This document shows, piece after piece, positions 48,402 through 58,156 of a stretch of DNA of 64,000 nucleotides. Position 1 is the first letter of the stretch, and every line of letters starts with the position of its first letter. A program made the translations under genes and the position numbers. Source of the DNA: Vibrio cidicii (GTDB taxonomy: Bacteria > Pseudomonadota > Gammaproteobacteria > Enterobacterales > Vibrionaceae); the NCBI RefSeq assembly GCF_009763805.1, contig NZ_CP046804.1:682001-746000 (forward strand), given 5' to 3'. Under the pieces are notes generated by a model. It worked only from the letters and a program-made list of their open reading frames with translations. It searched no databases and was not told where the DNA came from.

Positions 48402-48602
48402 ATGGATCTGAGCAATGTAGAGCGCTTAGACAGTATTATTCTGCTGGGGATCGTCAATGAAAAGTTGCGCCTAGAATGTGACAGTTTTGACGATCTGATA
48501 AGCACGTATGAAATGGATGTTGAACAGGTGATCGTCAAGCTTGATGTGCTTGGTTATCAATACGATCCACTGACCAACCAGTTTAAATCTTACTCACGCT
48601 GA
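48402..48602 (+). CDS. DUF4250-domain small protein
   Basis: A 66-residue protein. The start at the ATG at 48402 is supported by AAAAAGGAG eight bases before it. The sequence (LDSIILLGIVNEKLRLECDSFDDLISTYEMDVEQVIVKLDVLGYQYDPLTNQF) matches the DUF4250 pattern, a short helical family of unknown function found in many Vibrionaceae. Convergent with metR, nine bases from its stop. Confidence 0.75.
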   Translation: MDLSNVERLDSIILLGIVNEKLRLECDSFDDLISTYEMDVEQVIVKLDVLGYQYDPLTNQFKSYSR

Positions 48603-48610
48603 GCGATTTT

Positions 48611-49523
48611 CTAAGCCATCTTGATACCATCAAGGTGGCTTTTGCATTGCTGGCGTGCGGTGGCAAAGAAAGCTTGCAGATAGCGCTTCTCTTTGTCGCT
48701 ATTGCGCGTTGCGGCAAACAAGCGACGCCACAAGCCCTTGCCCAGCGGGATGCTGGTAATGAGCCCTTGTCGGGAAAATTCGCTAATCGCCCAGTTTGGC
48801 AACGCAGCCACTCCCAGACCCGCCGACACCATCTGCACCAACATCAATGTGTTATCTGCTTGCTTCCATTTCGCCGGCTCTACGCCAGCGGGGGCCAGAA
48901 AGTGTTTGACCACGTCTAAGCGCTGCTTTTGCACCGGGTAAGTCAGCATGGTTTGATCCGCCAGATCGCTTGGTTTCTATGCGTGTTTTATTTGCCAATG
49001 GGTGATTGGTGGCGGTGATAAGTCGCATCTCAAAATCAAACAGAGGCTCATAGTGGATTTCACCGCGCGGTTGAATATCTGAAGTGATCACCAAATCCAA
49101 TTCGCCCGCCATCAGTGCAGGTAAAGGTTCAAAACCAAAACCCGATGAGAAATCGAGAGTCACGCTCGGCCACGTTAGTTGATACTCTTTCAAAGCAGGC
49201 ATCAGCCATTGAAAACAGGAGTGGCACTCGATCGCCATATGTAAACGGCCATTCACATCCTCTTTTAGGCTAGCAAGCTCGTTTTCGGCTCGGGCAAGTT
49301 TGGGCAAAACCTCGTCGGCGACGCGCAGTAAAATCTCCCCTTCGGAAGTAAATTTTACTGGACGTGTTTTACGCAAAAATAACTGACCACCTATCCTTGC
49401 CTCAAGATCCTTGATCTGATGGGAGAGGGCGGATTGAGTGAGGTGCAGCGCCGTTGCCGTTGCGGTGAGTGAGCCAGTATCGCGTAGCGATGTCAGGGTT
49501 TTTAAGTGTTTCAACTCGATCAT
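48611..49523 (-). CDS. metR: LysR-type regulator MetR, one frame break
   Basis: Activator of methionine synthesis that senses homocysteine. It is divergent from metE as in enterics. The helix-turn-helix (LKTLTSLRDTGSLTATATALHLTQSALSHQIKDLE) and core (IECHSCFQWLMPALKEYQL, DLVITSDIQPRGEIHYEPLFDFEMRL) match E. coli MetR. At 48973-48977 one extra base (GTTTC on the plus strand; GAAAC in the gene) breaks the frame. Without it the protein reads KTRIEPSDLADQTMLTYPV and runs to 48611, 303 residues, the family length. A sequence error is more likely than loss, since metE shows the same kind of error. Confidence 0.88.
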
Positions 49524-49784
49524 GAATCTCTCTCATCTTCCTTGCTGTGTGCATGAGTCTTTGTAACTTACCTGGATTTTTTGGAGCTGTAAACATCTAG
49601 ACGTCTATTTGTTTTGTGTCGACGTTTAGTTGGGTCATGAATTTTTTTAATAAACAAGTTGAATATTTGGCGCTTGTTCCATGGTGGGATTGACGAGATA
49701 GTTTAGCCATCTGGACATCCTGACGGGATGCAAAGCAAATTATCGAACAACGAATAGACCAAGCATAGAAAAAGGAATAAGACC

Positions 49785-52074
49785 ATGACGACCACAACGC
49801 ACATCCTCGGCTACCCGCGTATTGGTGAAAAACGAGAACTCAAGTTTGCGCAAGAAAAGTACTGGCGCGGAGAGATTGACCAAACCGAGCTGAAGCAAGT
49901 AGGCGCTCAGCTACGTCAGCAGAACTGGCAAGTGCAAAAAGAAGCAGGGCTGAGCTACGCCACCGTTGGTGATTTTGCTTGGTATGACCATGTGCTGACC
50001 ACCACACTACTGCTTGGCCATGTGCCGAAACGTCATCGTCATGGTTTTCCTGATCTCGATACCTTGTTTCGTGTTGGCCGCGGTCAATCGCAGTCCGCCT
50101 GTGGCTGTCATGGCGCAGCAGCATCGGACATGACCAAATGGTTTAATACTAACTATCACTATATCGTTCCGGAATTTAGCCGCGATGATACGTTTGAGGT
50201 GAGCTGGCCACAGCTGTTTGAAGAGGTCAATGAAGCGATTCAAGCTGGGCATAAGGTTAAACCCGTGCTGCTTGGCCCGCTAAGCTACCTCTATTTGGGT
50301 AAAGAGGTGGAACAAGGTTTCGAGCGTCTGACGCTACTTCCCCGTCTGCTTAGCGCTTATCAGGCGATTTTGGCCAAACTGGCAAAACAAGGAGTAACAT
50401 GGGTACAAATTGACGAGCCGATTCTGGCACTTGAGCTGGAAAAGCCCTGGTTGGATGCCTTCAAGTTGGCTTATCAAGTGATCCGTGGTGAGGTCAAAGT
50501 GCTGCTGACGACTTATTTCGATGCTGTGAGCGACTGTTTAGATCGAGTAGTGGCACTTGACGTGGACGGGCTACATATCGACCTTGCCGCGGCCCCTGAA
50601 CAACTGGATGAGGTGCTTGAGCTATTGCCAGCGCATTGGGTGCTGTCGGTCGGTGTGGTCAATGGTCGCAACGTGTGGCGCTCTGATCTGGCGACGCAAT
50701 ACCAACGCTTGCTGCCTGTGAAAGCGCAGCTTGGTGAACGTTTGTGGGTTGCGAGTTCCTGCTCACTGCTGCACAGTCCGGTGGATTTAGATCTTGAGCC
50801 AGCCTTAAATGAAGAAGTACGCAGTTGGTTGGCGTTTGCCAAGCAGAAAGTGTCGGAAGTGGTACTGCTTGGCCGCGCCTTGGACGGAAACGAGGACGCG
50901 ATTGCGCAATGCGCTGTGTATAGCCAACCAATTCAAGCGCGAAAGTCAGCAAGTCATGTTCATAAGCCGCAGGTACAAGCCCGTGTGAATGCGATTTCGC
51001 CCGCGTTTGCCAAGCGCAGTGCCCCTTATGCGCAGCGAGCCGCACATCAGGCCGAAGTACTAAAACTGCCGCTGTTGCCAACCACCACAATAGGATCTTT
51101 TCCGCAAACGGCCGAGATCCGGGTTCAGCGCAGTGCCTACCGCGCAGGCCAGTTGTCGCAGGTCGAGTACACACAGGCGTTGAAAGAGCACATTGCCGAT
51201 GCCGTGAAACGACAGGAGGCGTTGGATCTAGACGTGTTGGTGCATGGTGAAGCGGAGCGCAACGACATGGTGGAATATTTTGCTGAAAACTTGGCTGGCT
51301 TTCAAACCACTCAGTTTGGCTGGGTACAAAGCTACGGTTTCGCGCTGCGTGAAACCAGCCATCGTGGTCGCGGACATCGAACGAGAGCAACCCATTACGG
51401 TTGAGTGGTCCAAGTACGCGCAATCACTGACTTCAAAACATATGAAGGGTATGCTCACCGGTCCGGTGACGATTTTGTGTTGGACTTTCCCCCGTGAGGA
51501 CATCTCACGTAAAGCGATCGCCCAACAACTCGCACTGGCACTGCGTGACGAGGTCACAGACCTACAGCAAGCAGGGATCAACATCATTCAGATTGATGAG
51601 CCAGCGATTCGCGAAGGACTGCCATTGAAGAAGCGCGATCATCAAGCCTATCTTGACTGGGCGGTAGAGTCATTTCGCATTGCGGCGGGCAGTGCCAAGC
51701 CAGAAACGCAGATCCATACCCACATGTGCTACAGCGAGTTCAACGAAATCATTGAATCGGTCGCAGCACTGGATGCCGATGTCATCACCATTGAAACCTC
51801 GCGTTCAAATATGGAGCTGCTTAAAGCGTTTGAAGAGTTTAACTATCCCAATGAAATTGGCCCGGGTGTGTATGACATTCACTCACCGAACATTCCGACA
51901 GAGGAGTGGATTGTGGATTTAATCCAAAAAGCGGCGCAGAAAATTCCGCTCGAGCGTTTGTGGGTCAACCCAGATTGCGGTTTGAAAACGCGCAGCTGGC
52001 CTGAAACCGAAGCGGCACTAGCAAACCTCGTTGCGGCAGCAAAAACATTGCGCAGATCGCTGACAGAAGTATAG
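49785..52074 (+). CDS. metE: Cobalamin-independent methionine synthase MetE, one frame break
   Basis: Zinc enzyme that transfers the methyl of methyltetrahydropteroyl-triglutamate to homocysteine. N-terminal half: [46 protein letters not shown]-terminal half: [33 protein letters not shown], then the zinc ligands in [11 protein letters not shown] and NPDCGLKTR. At 51337-51341 GTTTC stands where GTTC is needed: removing one T gives [16 protein letters not shown], a conserved MetE block. Repaired length about 762 residues (E. coli 753). It is divergent from its activator metR with about 260 bases between, which hold a T-rich stretch but no MetR site I can fix. Confidence 0.92.
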
Positions 52075-52087
52075 AGCTAAAAAGAAA

Positions 52088-52110
52088 AGGGGTTGACTTA
52101 GTCAACCCCT
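52088..52110 (-). terminator. Intrinsic terminator between convergent metE and gspS
   Basis: A ten-bp stem (52088-52097 with 52101-52110; core GGGGTTGAC/GTCAACCCC) and a three-base loop. On the minus strand it is followed by TTTTCTTTTT, so it mainly ends the minus-strand gene at 52134; it may also serve metE. Confidence 0.8.
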
Positions 52111-52133
52111 GTCAGTTTCCGTTGGTGTAAAGC

Positions 52134-52526
52134 TTATTTTGCTGCGCAGGTTTGCGCAGTAACCAGTTGGTCTGCGACCAATTGACCGCGGGAGTTACGG
52201 ATCTTGATACGATAGGCTAAGCCTAACTCTAATTGGCTGCGAATTTCGTCGCTGTTGCAGTAACTTTGAATGCTATTTGCCAACACTTGCTCGGTCGGCT
52301 TAGCCCCTTGTGCGTCACTGTTGTAAATCATCATCATCTCAATCACGCTTTTGTTGGCTGAAATACGCATAACTTTGAGTGGGCCATGTTCTAGCGGTAG
52401 ACCCGCCGACAGCATGCCAGCACGATTTGAAGCCATCAGCTCCAATTGACGTTCTCGCTCATCATTTGAAGAGCAGCCTGCTAACGCAGAGAAAACGAGA
52501 GCAGCGCAGATAATTTTCTTAAACAT
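52134..52526 (-). CDS. Lipoprotein, probable type II secretion pilotin GspS-beta (AspS)
   Basis: A 130-residue outer-membrane lipoprotein (lipobox LAGC at about residues 15-18). The body (RQLELMASNRAGMLSAGLPLEHGPLKVMRISANKSVIEMMMIYN, then a CNS...TCAAK Cys pair) fits the Vibrio AspS/GspS-beta pilotin family, which carries the secretin GspD to the outer membrane. The comparison is from memory, so the name is a strong guess. The start codon directly follows the yciI stop. Confidence 0.65.
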   Translation of the reverse strand: MFKKIICAALVFSALAGCSSNDERERQLELMASNRAGMLSAGLPLEHGPLKVMRISANKSVIEMMMIYNSDAQGAKPTEQVLANSIQSYCNSDEIRSQLELGLAYRIKIRNSRGQLVADQLVTAQTCAAK

Positions 52527-52824
52527 TTAGAAGACTTTTTTGAATGGTTTGACTACGACATTAGCATAAACGCCGGCTTCGATGTACGGATCAGCATCTG
52601 CCCAAGATTGTGCTTCTTGCAGTGAAGCAAACTCAGCGATGACGGTCGAGCCAGTAAATCCTGCTTCACCTGGGTTCTCAGAGTCAATGGCTGGCATTGG
52701 ACCTGCGGTAAGTAAGCGTCCTTCATCTTGAAGCTGTTGTAAACGAGCAAGATGTTGCGGGCGAAACGCTCAAGCGCTTTTCCAATGAATTCTCGACATC
52801 CTGAGAAAAAATAACGTACCACAT
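52527..52824 (-). CDS. yciI: YciI-family protein, one frame break
   Basis: Small ferredoxin-like-fold protein related to muconolactone isomerase. It starts at the ATG at 52824 ([20 protein letters not shown]). At 52763-52767 GAAAC stands on the plus strand (GTTTC in the gene). Removing one base gives [46 protein letters not shown], ending [13 protein letters not shown] at 52527. The repaired length of 98 residues equals that of E. coli YciI, which argues for a sequence error. It stands with yciA and yciB as in enterics. Confidence 0.88.
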
Positions 52825-52928
52825 GGTTGATTCCTTCCGTATTTCAAGGTGAATTTGCGCTTAATCTACCGCAGTTTTCTCGTTGCAGACAAAGAAATTC
52901 GGCGTTTTGTGAAACGATGCGACAATTC

Positions 52929-53327
52929 TTATGATTCGCGCACCGGGCGCGGTTTGCCTTCGCCGTCAATCGCTACGTAGTTGAAGGTGGCGTTGCACAC
53001 CATGAAACGCTCTTCCACGCCATGGTCTCGGATTGGTTTGACCCACAATTCGAGATTAATCGACATTGAAGTGCGACCAATTTTGGTGCACTCGCCATAG
53101 CAGCACACCACGTCTCCTACTTTGACTGGCTTTTTGAAGATGATATCGGAGACCGATACAGTAACGATTCGCCCCGAAGAGATCTCTTTGGCGAGAATGC
53201 CGCCGGCAAGATCGAGCTGTGACATGATCCAGCCACCGAAAATATCGCCGTTGGCGTTGGTATCTGCTGGCATTGCAAGGGTTCTTAGCAGTAGTTGACC
53301 CTTTGGAGAGTTGTATTCCTGACTCAT
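52929..53327 (-). CDS. yciA: Acyl-CoA thioester hydrolase YciA
   Basis: Hotdog-fold thioesterase that hydrolyses a range of acyl-CoAs. Start at the ATG at 53327 (MSQEYNSPKGQLLLRTLAMPADTNANGDIFGGWIMSQLDLAGG); the active-site Asp is in NANGDIFGGW. VSVSDIIFKKPVKVGDVVCCYGE follows the family closely. 132 residues, as in E. coli. It is the middle gene of the yciB-yciA-yciI row on the minus strand. Confidence 0.92.
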   Translation of the reverse strand: MSQEYNSPKGQLLLRTLAMPADTNANGDIFGGWIMSQLDLAGGILAKEISSGRIVTVSVSDIIFKKPVKVGDVVCCYGECTKIGRTSMSINLELWVKPIRDHGVEERFMVCNATFNYVAIDGEGKPRPVRES

Positions 53328-53406
53328 TTTGACATCCGCAACAAACAAAACAGCGACCAAATGGGTCGCTGTAAGAATAAGTGGCGATTATAGCAAATAA
53401 TCTGGA

Positions 53407-53970
53407 TTATTCATCGCTTGTGACATCCGACGACTGGCTTTTATCCTCTTTTGGCATCTGCTTGTAGATGTAAACACCAGTTAGAACCGTGAAACCCAGT
53501 GTGGCGGCCAGCAGACCAAACACTTTAAAATTCACCCAAACATCCAGTGGTAGCTCGTAAGCAACGTAAACGTTGAGGCCAGCACAGAAGGAGAAGAAGG
53601 CAACCCATGCCCAGTTGATGTTGTTCCATACGCGATCCGGCAATGTGAGCTCTTTGCCGAGCATGCCTTTAATCGCCGATTTACCCATAGCGTGGCTAAC
53701 CGCTAAGCCAATGGCAAACACAACGTAAACAATCGTCACTTTCCATTTTATGAAGTTGTCGTCGTGCAAGAAGATGGTCATGCCGCCAAAAACGGCCACC
53801 ATAAGAAAAGTGATCAACTGCATCTTTTCGACTTTCTTGTATAGCACGTAAGTAATAACCACTTGCACCGCGGTTGCGGCAATCAGAGCACCAGTCGCGG
53901 TATAGATGTCGTACATCTTATAAAGGGCAAAAAAGATAATCAGTGGAATAAAATCAAGAATTTGCTTCAT
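53407..53970 (-). CDS. yciB: Inner-membrane protein YciB (intracellular septation protein A)
   Basis: Polytopic protein of cell-envelope maintenance, 187 residues, with about five helices. It begins [30 protein letters not shown], the typical YciB start, and has the conserved [21 protein letters not shown] charged tail closes it ([17 protein letters not shown]). First of the yciB-yciA-yciI group. Confidence 0.93.
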   Translation of the reverse strand: MKQILDFIPLIIFFALYKMYDIYTATGALIAATAVQVVITYVLYKKVEKMQLITFLMVAVFGGMTIFLHDDNFIKWKVTIVYVVFAIGLAVSHAMGKSAIKGMLGKELTLPDRVWNNINWAWVAFFSFCAGLNVYVAYELPLDVWVNFKVFGLLAATLGFTVLTGVYIYKQMPKEDKSQSSDVTSDE

Positions 53971-54119
53971 GAGGCAAAGAATTTCCTATTTATTGAATTG
54001 TCCACAGTCTATCTAAAACTGACCCAATGTGAAGGGGTCGAGACAAATGGATACAAAATTGGTTACGCAAACCGCATATCGGCGGCTTGCGAGTATGAAA
54101 GGGAATGCGCCGTGGTTGC

Positions 54120-54371
54120 TTAGTTGTAGTAAGCCCCCGATTGATATTCGCTGATGACTTGTTTCATATCGGCTAAATAGCCTTCACTACGTAAGTTATC
54201 GACGGTGTCTCGCAGCTCTTCATCGGTCATGGCAAAACAGGTGGATTTGCCCGTAGTGAGGTTGAGGTAGTGGTGGTATTCATCTTCGCTGAAGTGGCCG
54301 AAGCGGTCTAAAAGCAGTGCTTTATAACCATGATGAATCAAACCGTAGTAAGTGCGTCTGTGTAAGCTCAT
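54120..54371 (-). CDS. Small uncharacterised protein
   Basis: An 83-residue protein starting at the ATG at 54371 (MSLHRRTYYGLIHHGYKALLLDRFGHFSEDEYHHYL), preceded by GAGGG at good spacing; an ATG 15 bases upstream is also possible. It is rich in His and Tyr and has one Cys (STCFAMTDEELRDTVDNLRSEGYL). No family recognised and no signal peptide. Monocistronic. Confidence 0.6.
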   Translation of the reverse strand: MSLHRRTYYGLIHHGYKALLLDRFGHFSEDEYHHYLNLTTGKSTCFAMTDEELRDTVDNLRSEGYLADMKQVISEYQSGAYYN

Positions 54372-54486
54372 GACAAAAACCCTCATGTTCGCTTGAAGAG
54401 GCCAATAGTAAAACTTTTGACATCTCTTAGAGTGAGAAGTTCAAGCAATAGTAATGCCAGTCTTTATCGCTACGCGGCGAAATAAA

Positions 54487-54510
54487 AAGGAGCGGCAAAT
54501 GCCACTCCTT
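54487..54510 (-). terminator. Intrinsic terminator of the dicarboxylate symporter gene
   Basis: Hairpin AAGGAGTGGCAT/TGCCGCTCCTT on the minus strand, with one mismatched pair, followed by TTTTTATTTC, about 27 bases beyond the symporter stop. Confidence 0.8.
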
Positions 54511-54536
54511 CACTCTTTCTCTTTGCAATCGGCAAA

Positions 54537-55796
54537 TTACGCTTCTTGCTTTTGCATTTCCGCTTCGCTGGCTTCTTCTTCGATCAGCGCATCAACGATA
54601 ACGGCACAAGCAGCATCGCCAGTGATGTTCAGTGCGGTGCGGATCATATCGAAGATACGGTCGAGAGCGAACAAAAGTGGCAGACCTTCGATTGGAATGC
54701 CAGCCGCCAGCAAAACTGCCACGACAAGGAAAGATGGCCCAGGTACGCCCGCTTGACCAACGGCGCCTAGGGTCGCAGTAATGATGATCGCAATGTAGGC
54801 GCCCATGCCAAGATCGATGTTAAACAGCTGTGCAAAGAAGATAGCGACCAAACCGTAGTAAATCGCATTACCAGACATGTTGATGGTTGCACCCAGCGGC
54901 AAAACGAATGAGGCGGTTGAGTTACGCACGCCAAGTTCTTTTTCTACTGTGTCCATGGTGACAGGCAGTGTTGCCATGGAAGATGCTGTAGACAGTGCCA
55001 CGGCTTGCGGCTTTTTCATCGCTAGAATGAACTTCTTCGCCGAGGTTTTAGTAAACAGTTGGATCATCAGCGGGTAAGCGACGAAGCCGAAGATCAGGAT
55101 AGCAGCAACGTACACCACGAACAGTTTGAACACCACCATGAGCGCGCCAAAACCGAATGTGCCGACCGCTTCCGCCATCAGGCCAAACACGCCGATAGGA
55201 GCAATGATCATCACTTTGTTGATCATCCACACCATAGCGTCAACGATGCAGTTTACGCCGTTGATGATAGGTTCACGTTTTGCTTGAGGCTGCTTAGCGA
55301 TTGCAATGCCAAAGAACATGCAAAAGACAAGGATCTGTAGAATGTTAGCTTCGTTCAGTGATTGGAAAACGTTGGTTGGGATCATACCTGTAACGGTTGC
55401 CCAGAAAGTAGGGAGTTCACCTTTAGAAGCGTATTCGGCCGAGAACATGCTCTCGATGCCTGAAACGTCGATACCCGCGCCCGGTTGGAAAACTTCTCCC
55501 ATCACTAACGCCAGCGCAACGGCAAGTGCAGAGGTGATACCAAAGTAGCTTAAGGTCACCAAGCCCACTTTTCCTGCTGATTGGCTGTTCCCAAGACCAG
55601 CCGCGCCAGAAATCAGAGCAACCGCCACCAGAGGGATAACCAGCATCTTGATCAAGTTGATGAAAATAGCACCCAATGGAGCAAAAGCTGACGCGCTGTC
55701 ACCCATGAAGGCACCAACGGCAGTACCTGCAATCATGGCGATGACAACTTGTACGCCAATGTTGTTTAGCAAACTCTTTTCTTTTAACACTTCCAT
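54537..55796 (-). CDS. Dicarboxylate/amino acid:cation symporter (GltP/DAACS family)
   Basis: Inner-membrane symporter of glutamate, aspartate or C4-dicarboxylates, 419 residues and complete. Family features are LIKMLVIPLVAVALISG, the re-entrant loop STASSMATLPVTM, LPLGATINMSGNAIYYG (the NMDGT-type motif with Ser-Gly-Asn) and the second loop AGVPGPSFLVVAVLLAAG. The C-terminus is acidic (IEEEASEAEMQKQEA). The unusual NMSGN suggests a substrate other than plain glutamate. A 20-bp perfect palindrome lies 175 bases upstream of its start. Confidence 0.9.
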   Translation of the reverse strand: MEVLKEKSLLNNIGVQVVIAMIAGTAVGAFMGDSASAFAPLGAIFINLIKMLVIPLVAVALISGAAGLGNSQSAGKVGLVTLSYFGITSALAVALALVMGEVFQPGAGIDVSGIESMFSAEYASKGELPTFWATVTGMIPTNVFQSLNEANILQILVFCMFFGIAIAKQPQAKREPIINGVNCIVDAMVWMINKVMIIAPIGVFGLMAEAVGTFGFGALMVVFKLFVVYVAAILIFGFVAYPLMIQLFTKTSAKKFILAMKKPQAVALSTASSMATLPVTMDTVEKELGVRNSTASFVLPLGATINMSGNAIYYGLVAIFFAQLFNIDLGMGAYIAIIITATLGAVGQAGVPGPSFLVVAVLLAAGIPIEGLPLLFALDRIFDMIRTALNITGDAACAVIVDALIEEEASEAEMQKQEA

Positions 55797-56076
55797 AACC
55801 TCTGTGCTAACAAAATTTAAAATTCCAGTGTTACCCTCTGAACAAAAAGTGTTCTTTGGATAAATATATCGAGAAGCTTTTTACACGTTAATTTCACATT
55901 TATCAAGATGAGTCATTTTTAAATGTTGTGTTTAACGACAACTTTATTGATTAGTGACAATTTTTTGACCAATAGCAAACGTTTGCTATTGAGCATTTCT
56001 ATAAAATGGCGGGCTTTTATTGAGGATTTACTATTTATTGCTGAGTGGGAGTGGCGGTGGGAAATGTTAAGAGAAA
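55797..56076. promoter_or_regulatory. AT-rich control region of the symporter gene
   Basis: About 280 bases without a gene between the symporter start and the trp terminator. It is clearly AT-rich and contains the palindrome at 55971-55990. The symporter promoter must lie here; I do not assign -35 and -10 boxes. Confidence 0.5.
55971..55990. promoter_or_regulatory. 20-bp perfect palindrome, PurR/LacI-type operator
   Basis: AATAGCAAACGTTTGCTATT, perfectly symmetric with a central CG. The inner AGCAAACGTTTGCT closely matches the purine repressor box (consensus near ACGCAAACGTTTNCNT). It lies 175 bases before the symporter start on the minus strand and 87 bases downstream of the trp terminator. 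PurR or another LacI-family protein is the likely binder. Confidence 0.6.
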
Positions 56077-56109
56077 GATCGATTTCTTACTGAAAATAAG
56101 AAATCGATC
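56077..56109 (-). terminator. Terminator of the trp operon
   Basis: A perfect 13-bp stem (56077-56089 with 56097-56109) with a seven-base loop, 27 bases beyond the trpA stop on the minus strand, followed by TTTCTC. Confidence 0.75.
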
Positions 56110-56135
56110 CCATAGAAGTTGACGTGTCTAACACG

Positions 56136-56942
56136 TCATTTTTGCGTTGCAGATTTCATTATTGAAACAAAATCGCTGAGTTTATTTAACATCTTGTCGG
56201 GGGTTGATACGTTAGCTTCAATGATTTTGACCACAGCGGAGCCGGAAATTGCCCCCGCGGCGCCAGCATCAATCGCTTGTTTGACTTGCGCGGGTTCAGA
56301 GATGCCGAATCCGAGTAGGGCTGGCGGCGCGTTGAACTGGGCCAGTTTCGCCAGCATGTCACCGACAGGCATATTTGCTTTGGTTTCTGCCCCGGTAACA
56401 CCTGCACGTGAGAGCAAGTAGGTATAGCCGCCGCCCAATTTTGCTACCTCTTGGAGCGTCTCATCACTGGCCGTGGGCGGTGCGATGAAAATCGGATGCA
56501 CGCCAAATTTTTTCGCGGCGGCAACGAACTCGGCGCTTTCGTTGGTGGGCACATCGGCAATCAATACAGAATCAATGCCTGCCTTAGCGCAGCGTTGATA
56601 GAAATCTTCAATCCCTCGCGAGTACACCAGATTGGCGTACATCAGTAGGCCAATCGGCAACTGTGGATACTGGGCGCGGATTTGGGCAATCTGTTCGAAG
56701 CAGATGTCCGGTGTCGCGCCTGAGTCCAATGCACGGATATTCGCCCCTTGGATGGTTGGGCCGTCGGCCAATGGATCGGAGAAGGGAATGCCCAGCTCCA
56801 AAGCGTCTGCACCTGCTTCGACTAAGGTTTGCATGATGCGCAGTGACTGCTCAGGATTGGGATCGCAAACCGTTACGAACGGAACAAATGCGCCTTGTTG
56901 TTTCTCTGCCAGACGCTCGAACATGGCTTGATAACGGTCCAT
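56136..56942 (-). CDS. trpA: Tryptophan synthase alpha chain
   Basis: Cleaves indole-3-glycerol phosphate to indole within the alpha2-beta2 complex. It has 268 residues, the same as E. coli TrpA. Visible features: [31 protein letters not shown], the catalytic Glu in [19 protein letters not shown] and Asp in [12 protein letters not shown], then [14 protein letters not shown] and LLGFGISEP. The start overlaps the trpB stop. Last gene of the operon. Confidence 0.97.
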   Translation of the reverse strand: MDRYQAMFERLAEKQQGAFVPFVTVCDPNPEQSLRIMQTLVEAGADALELGIPFSDPLADGPTIQGANIRALDSGATPDICFEQIAQIRAQYPQLPIGLLMYANLVYSRGIEDFYQRCAKAGIDSVLIADVPTNESAEFVAAAKKFGVHPIFIAPPTASDETLQEVAKLGGGYTYLLSRAGVTGAETKANMPVGDMLAKLAQFNAPPALLGFGISEPAQVKQAIDAGAAGAISGSAVVKIIEANVSTPDKMLNKLSDFVSIMKSATQK

Positions 56943-58132
56943 CAGATCGCTCCTTTTTCTTCTAAAATTGCGTGTACAGTAAAGATGTCTTTATCGCCGC
57001 GACCCGACAGGTTCACTACCAGCAGTTGCTCTTTGTCAGGATTGTTGCGCGCCATTTTCAGGGCATGAGCGAGTGCGTGAGAAGACTCAAGGGCGGGAAT
57101 GATCCCTTCGCTGCGAGCCAGCTCTTGGAACGCATCGAGTGCTTCATCGTCGGTAATGCTGTCGTACTCTGCGCGGCCAATGGCGTTGAGATGCGCATGC
57201 TGAGGGCCAACCGACGGGAAATCGAGGCCAGCAGAGACAGAGTAAGACTCCTCCACTTGGCCGTTTTCGTCTTGCATGAGTGGTGCTTTCATGCCAAAGA
57301 AGATGCCGGTTTTGCCGTGTTTAAGCGGCGCGCCGTGTTGGTCGGTATCGATGCCTTTGCCCGCCGGCTCAACACCAATCAAGCGAACGGACTCTTCTTC
57401 GATAAAATCAGCAAACATACCGATGGCGTTGGAGCCGCCGCCCACACAGGCAATCACCGCGTCAGGCAGGCGACCTTCTCGCGCGAGGATCTGGTTTTTG
57501 GTCTCTTCGCCAATCATACGCTGAAACTCACGCACTATGGTTGGAAATGGGTGAGGACCCGCCGCTGTGCCGAGAAGGTAATGCGCTGTTTCATAACTGC
57601 CGGACCAGTCGCGTAGCGCTTCGTTGCAGGCGTCTTTTAACGTGGCAGAGCCAGAGTGCACCGGAATCACTTCGGCGCCCATCAGTTTCATTCGAAACAC
57701 GTTCGGGCTTTGGCGCTCCACATCTTTTGCACCCATGTAAACGCGGCATTTCAGGCCGAGCAGTGCACAGGCTAAGGCCGTTGCCACACCGTGTTGGCCT
57801 GCGCCAGTTTCTGCGATGATTTCGTGTTTGCCCATGCGTTTGGCAAGCAGCGCTTGGCCGAGCACTTGGTTGGTTTTGTGCGCGCCGCCATGTAGCAGAT
57901 CTTCGCGCTTTAGATAGAGTTTGGTCTTGGTGCCTTTGGTAAGGTTACGCGTTAAGGTAAGCGCGGTCGGGCGGCCCGCATACTCTTGCAGCAAGCCCAT
58001 AAATTCACTGCGAAACGCGTCATCTTCTTGCGCATCAATGAAAGCCTGTTCAAGCTGCTCCAAAGCTGGGACCAGAATTTGCGGAACGTACTGACCGCCG
58101 TATTCGCCAAAGTAGGCATTCAGTTTTGCCAT
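56942..58132 (-). CDS. trpB: Tryptophan synthase beta chain
   Basis: PLP enzyme that joins indole and serine. I chose the ATG at 58132 ([20 protein letters not shown]), with AAGGA eight bases before; the frame is open a further seven codons upstream. The PLP lysine is in [27 protein letters not shown], the Glu in [12 protein letters not shown] and the phosphate loop in [12 protein letters not shown]. 396 residues. It overlaps trpA. Confidence 0.97.
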   Translation of the reverse strand: MAKLNAYFGEYGGQYVPQILVPALEQLEQAFIDAQEDDAFRSEFMGLLQEYAGRPTALTLTRNLTKGTKTKLYLKREDLLHGGAHKTNQVLGQALLAKRMGKHEIIAETGAGQHGVATALACALLGLKCRVYMGAKDVERQSPNVFRMKLMGAEVIPVHSGSATLKDACNEALRDWSGSYETAHYLLGTAAGPHPFPTIVREFQRMIGEETKNQILAREGRLPDAVIACVGGGSNAIGMFADFIEEESVRLIGVEPAGKGIDTDQHGAPLKHGKTGIFFGMKAPLMQDENGQVEESYSVSAGLDFPSVGPQHAHLNAIGRAEYDSITDDEALDAFQELARSEGIIPALESSHALAHALKMARNNPDKEQLLVVNLSGRGDKDIFTVHAILEEKGAI

Positions 58133-58156
58133 GGTGTTCATCCTTCTCGTCAATTT

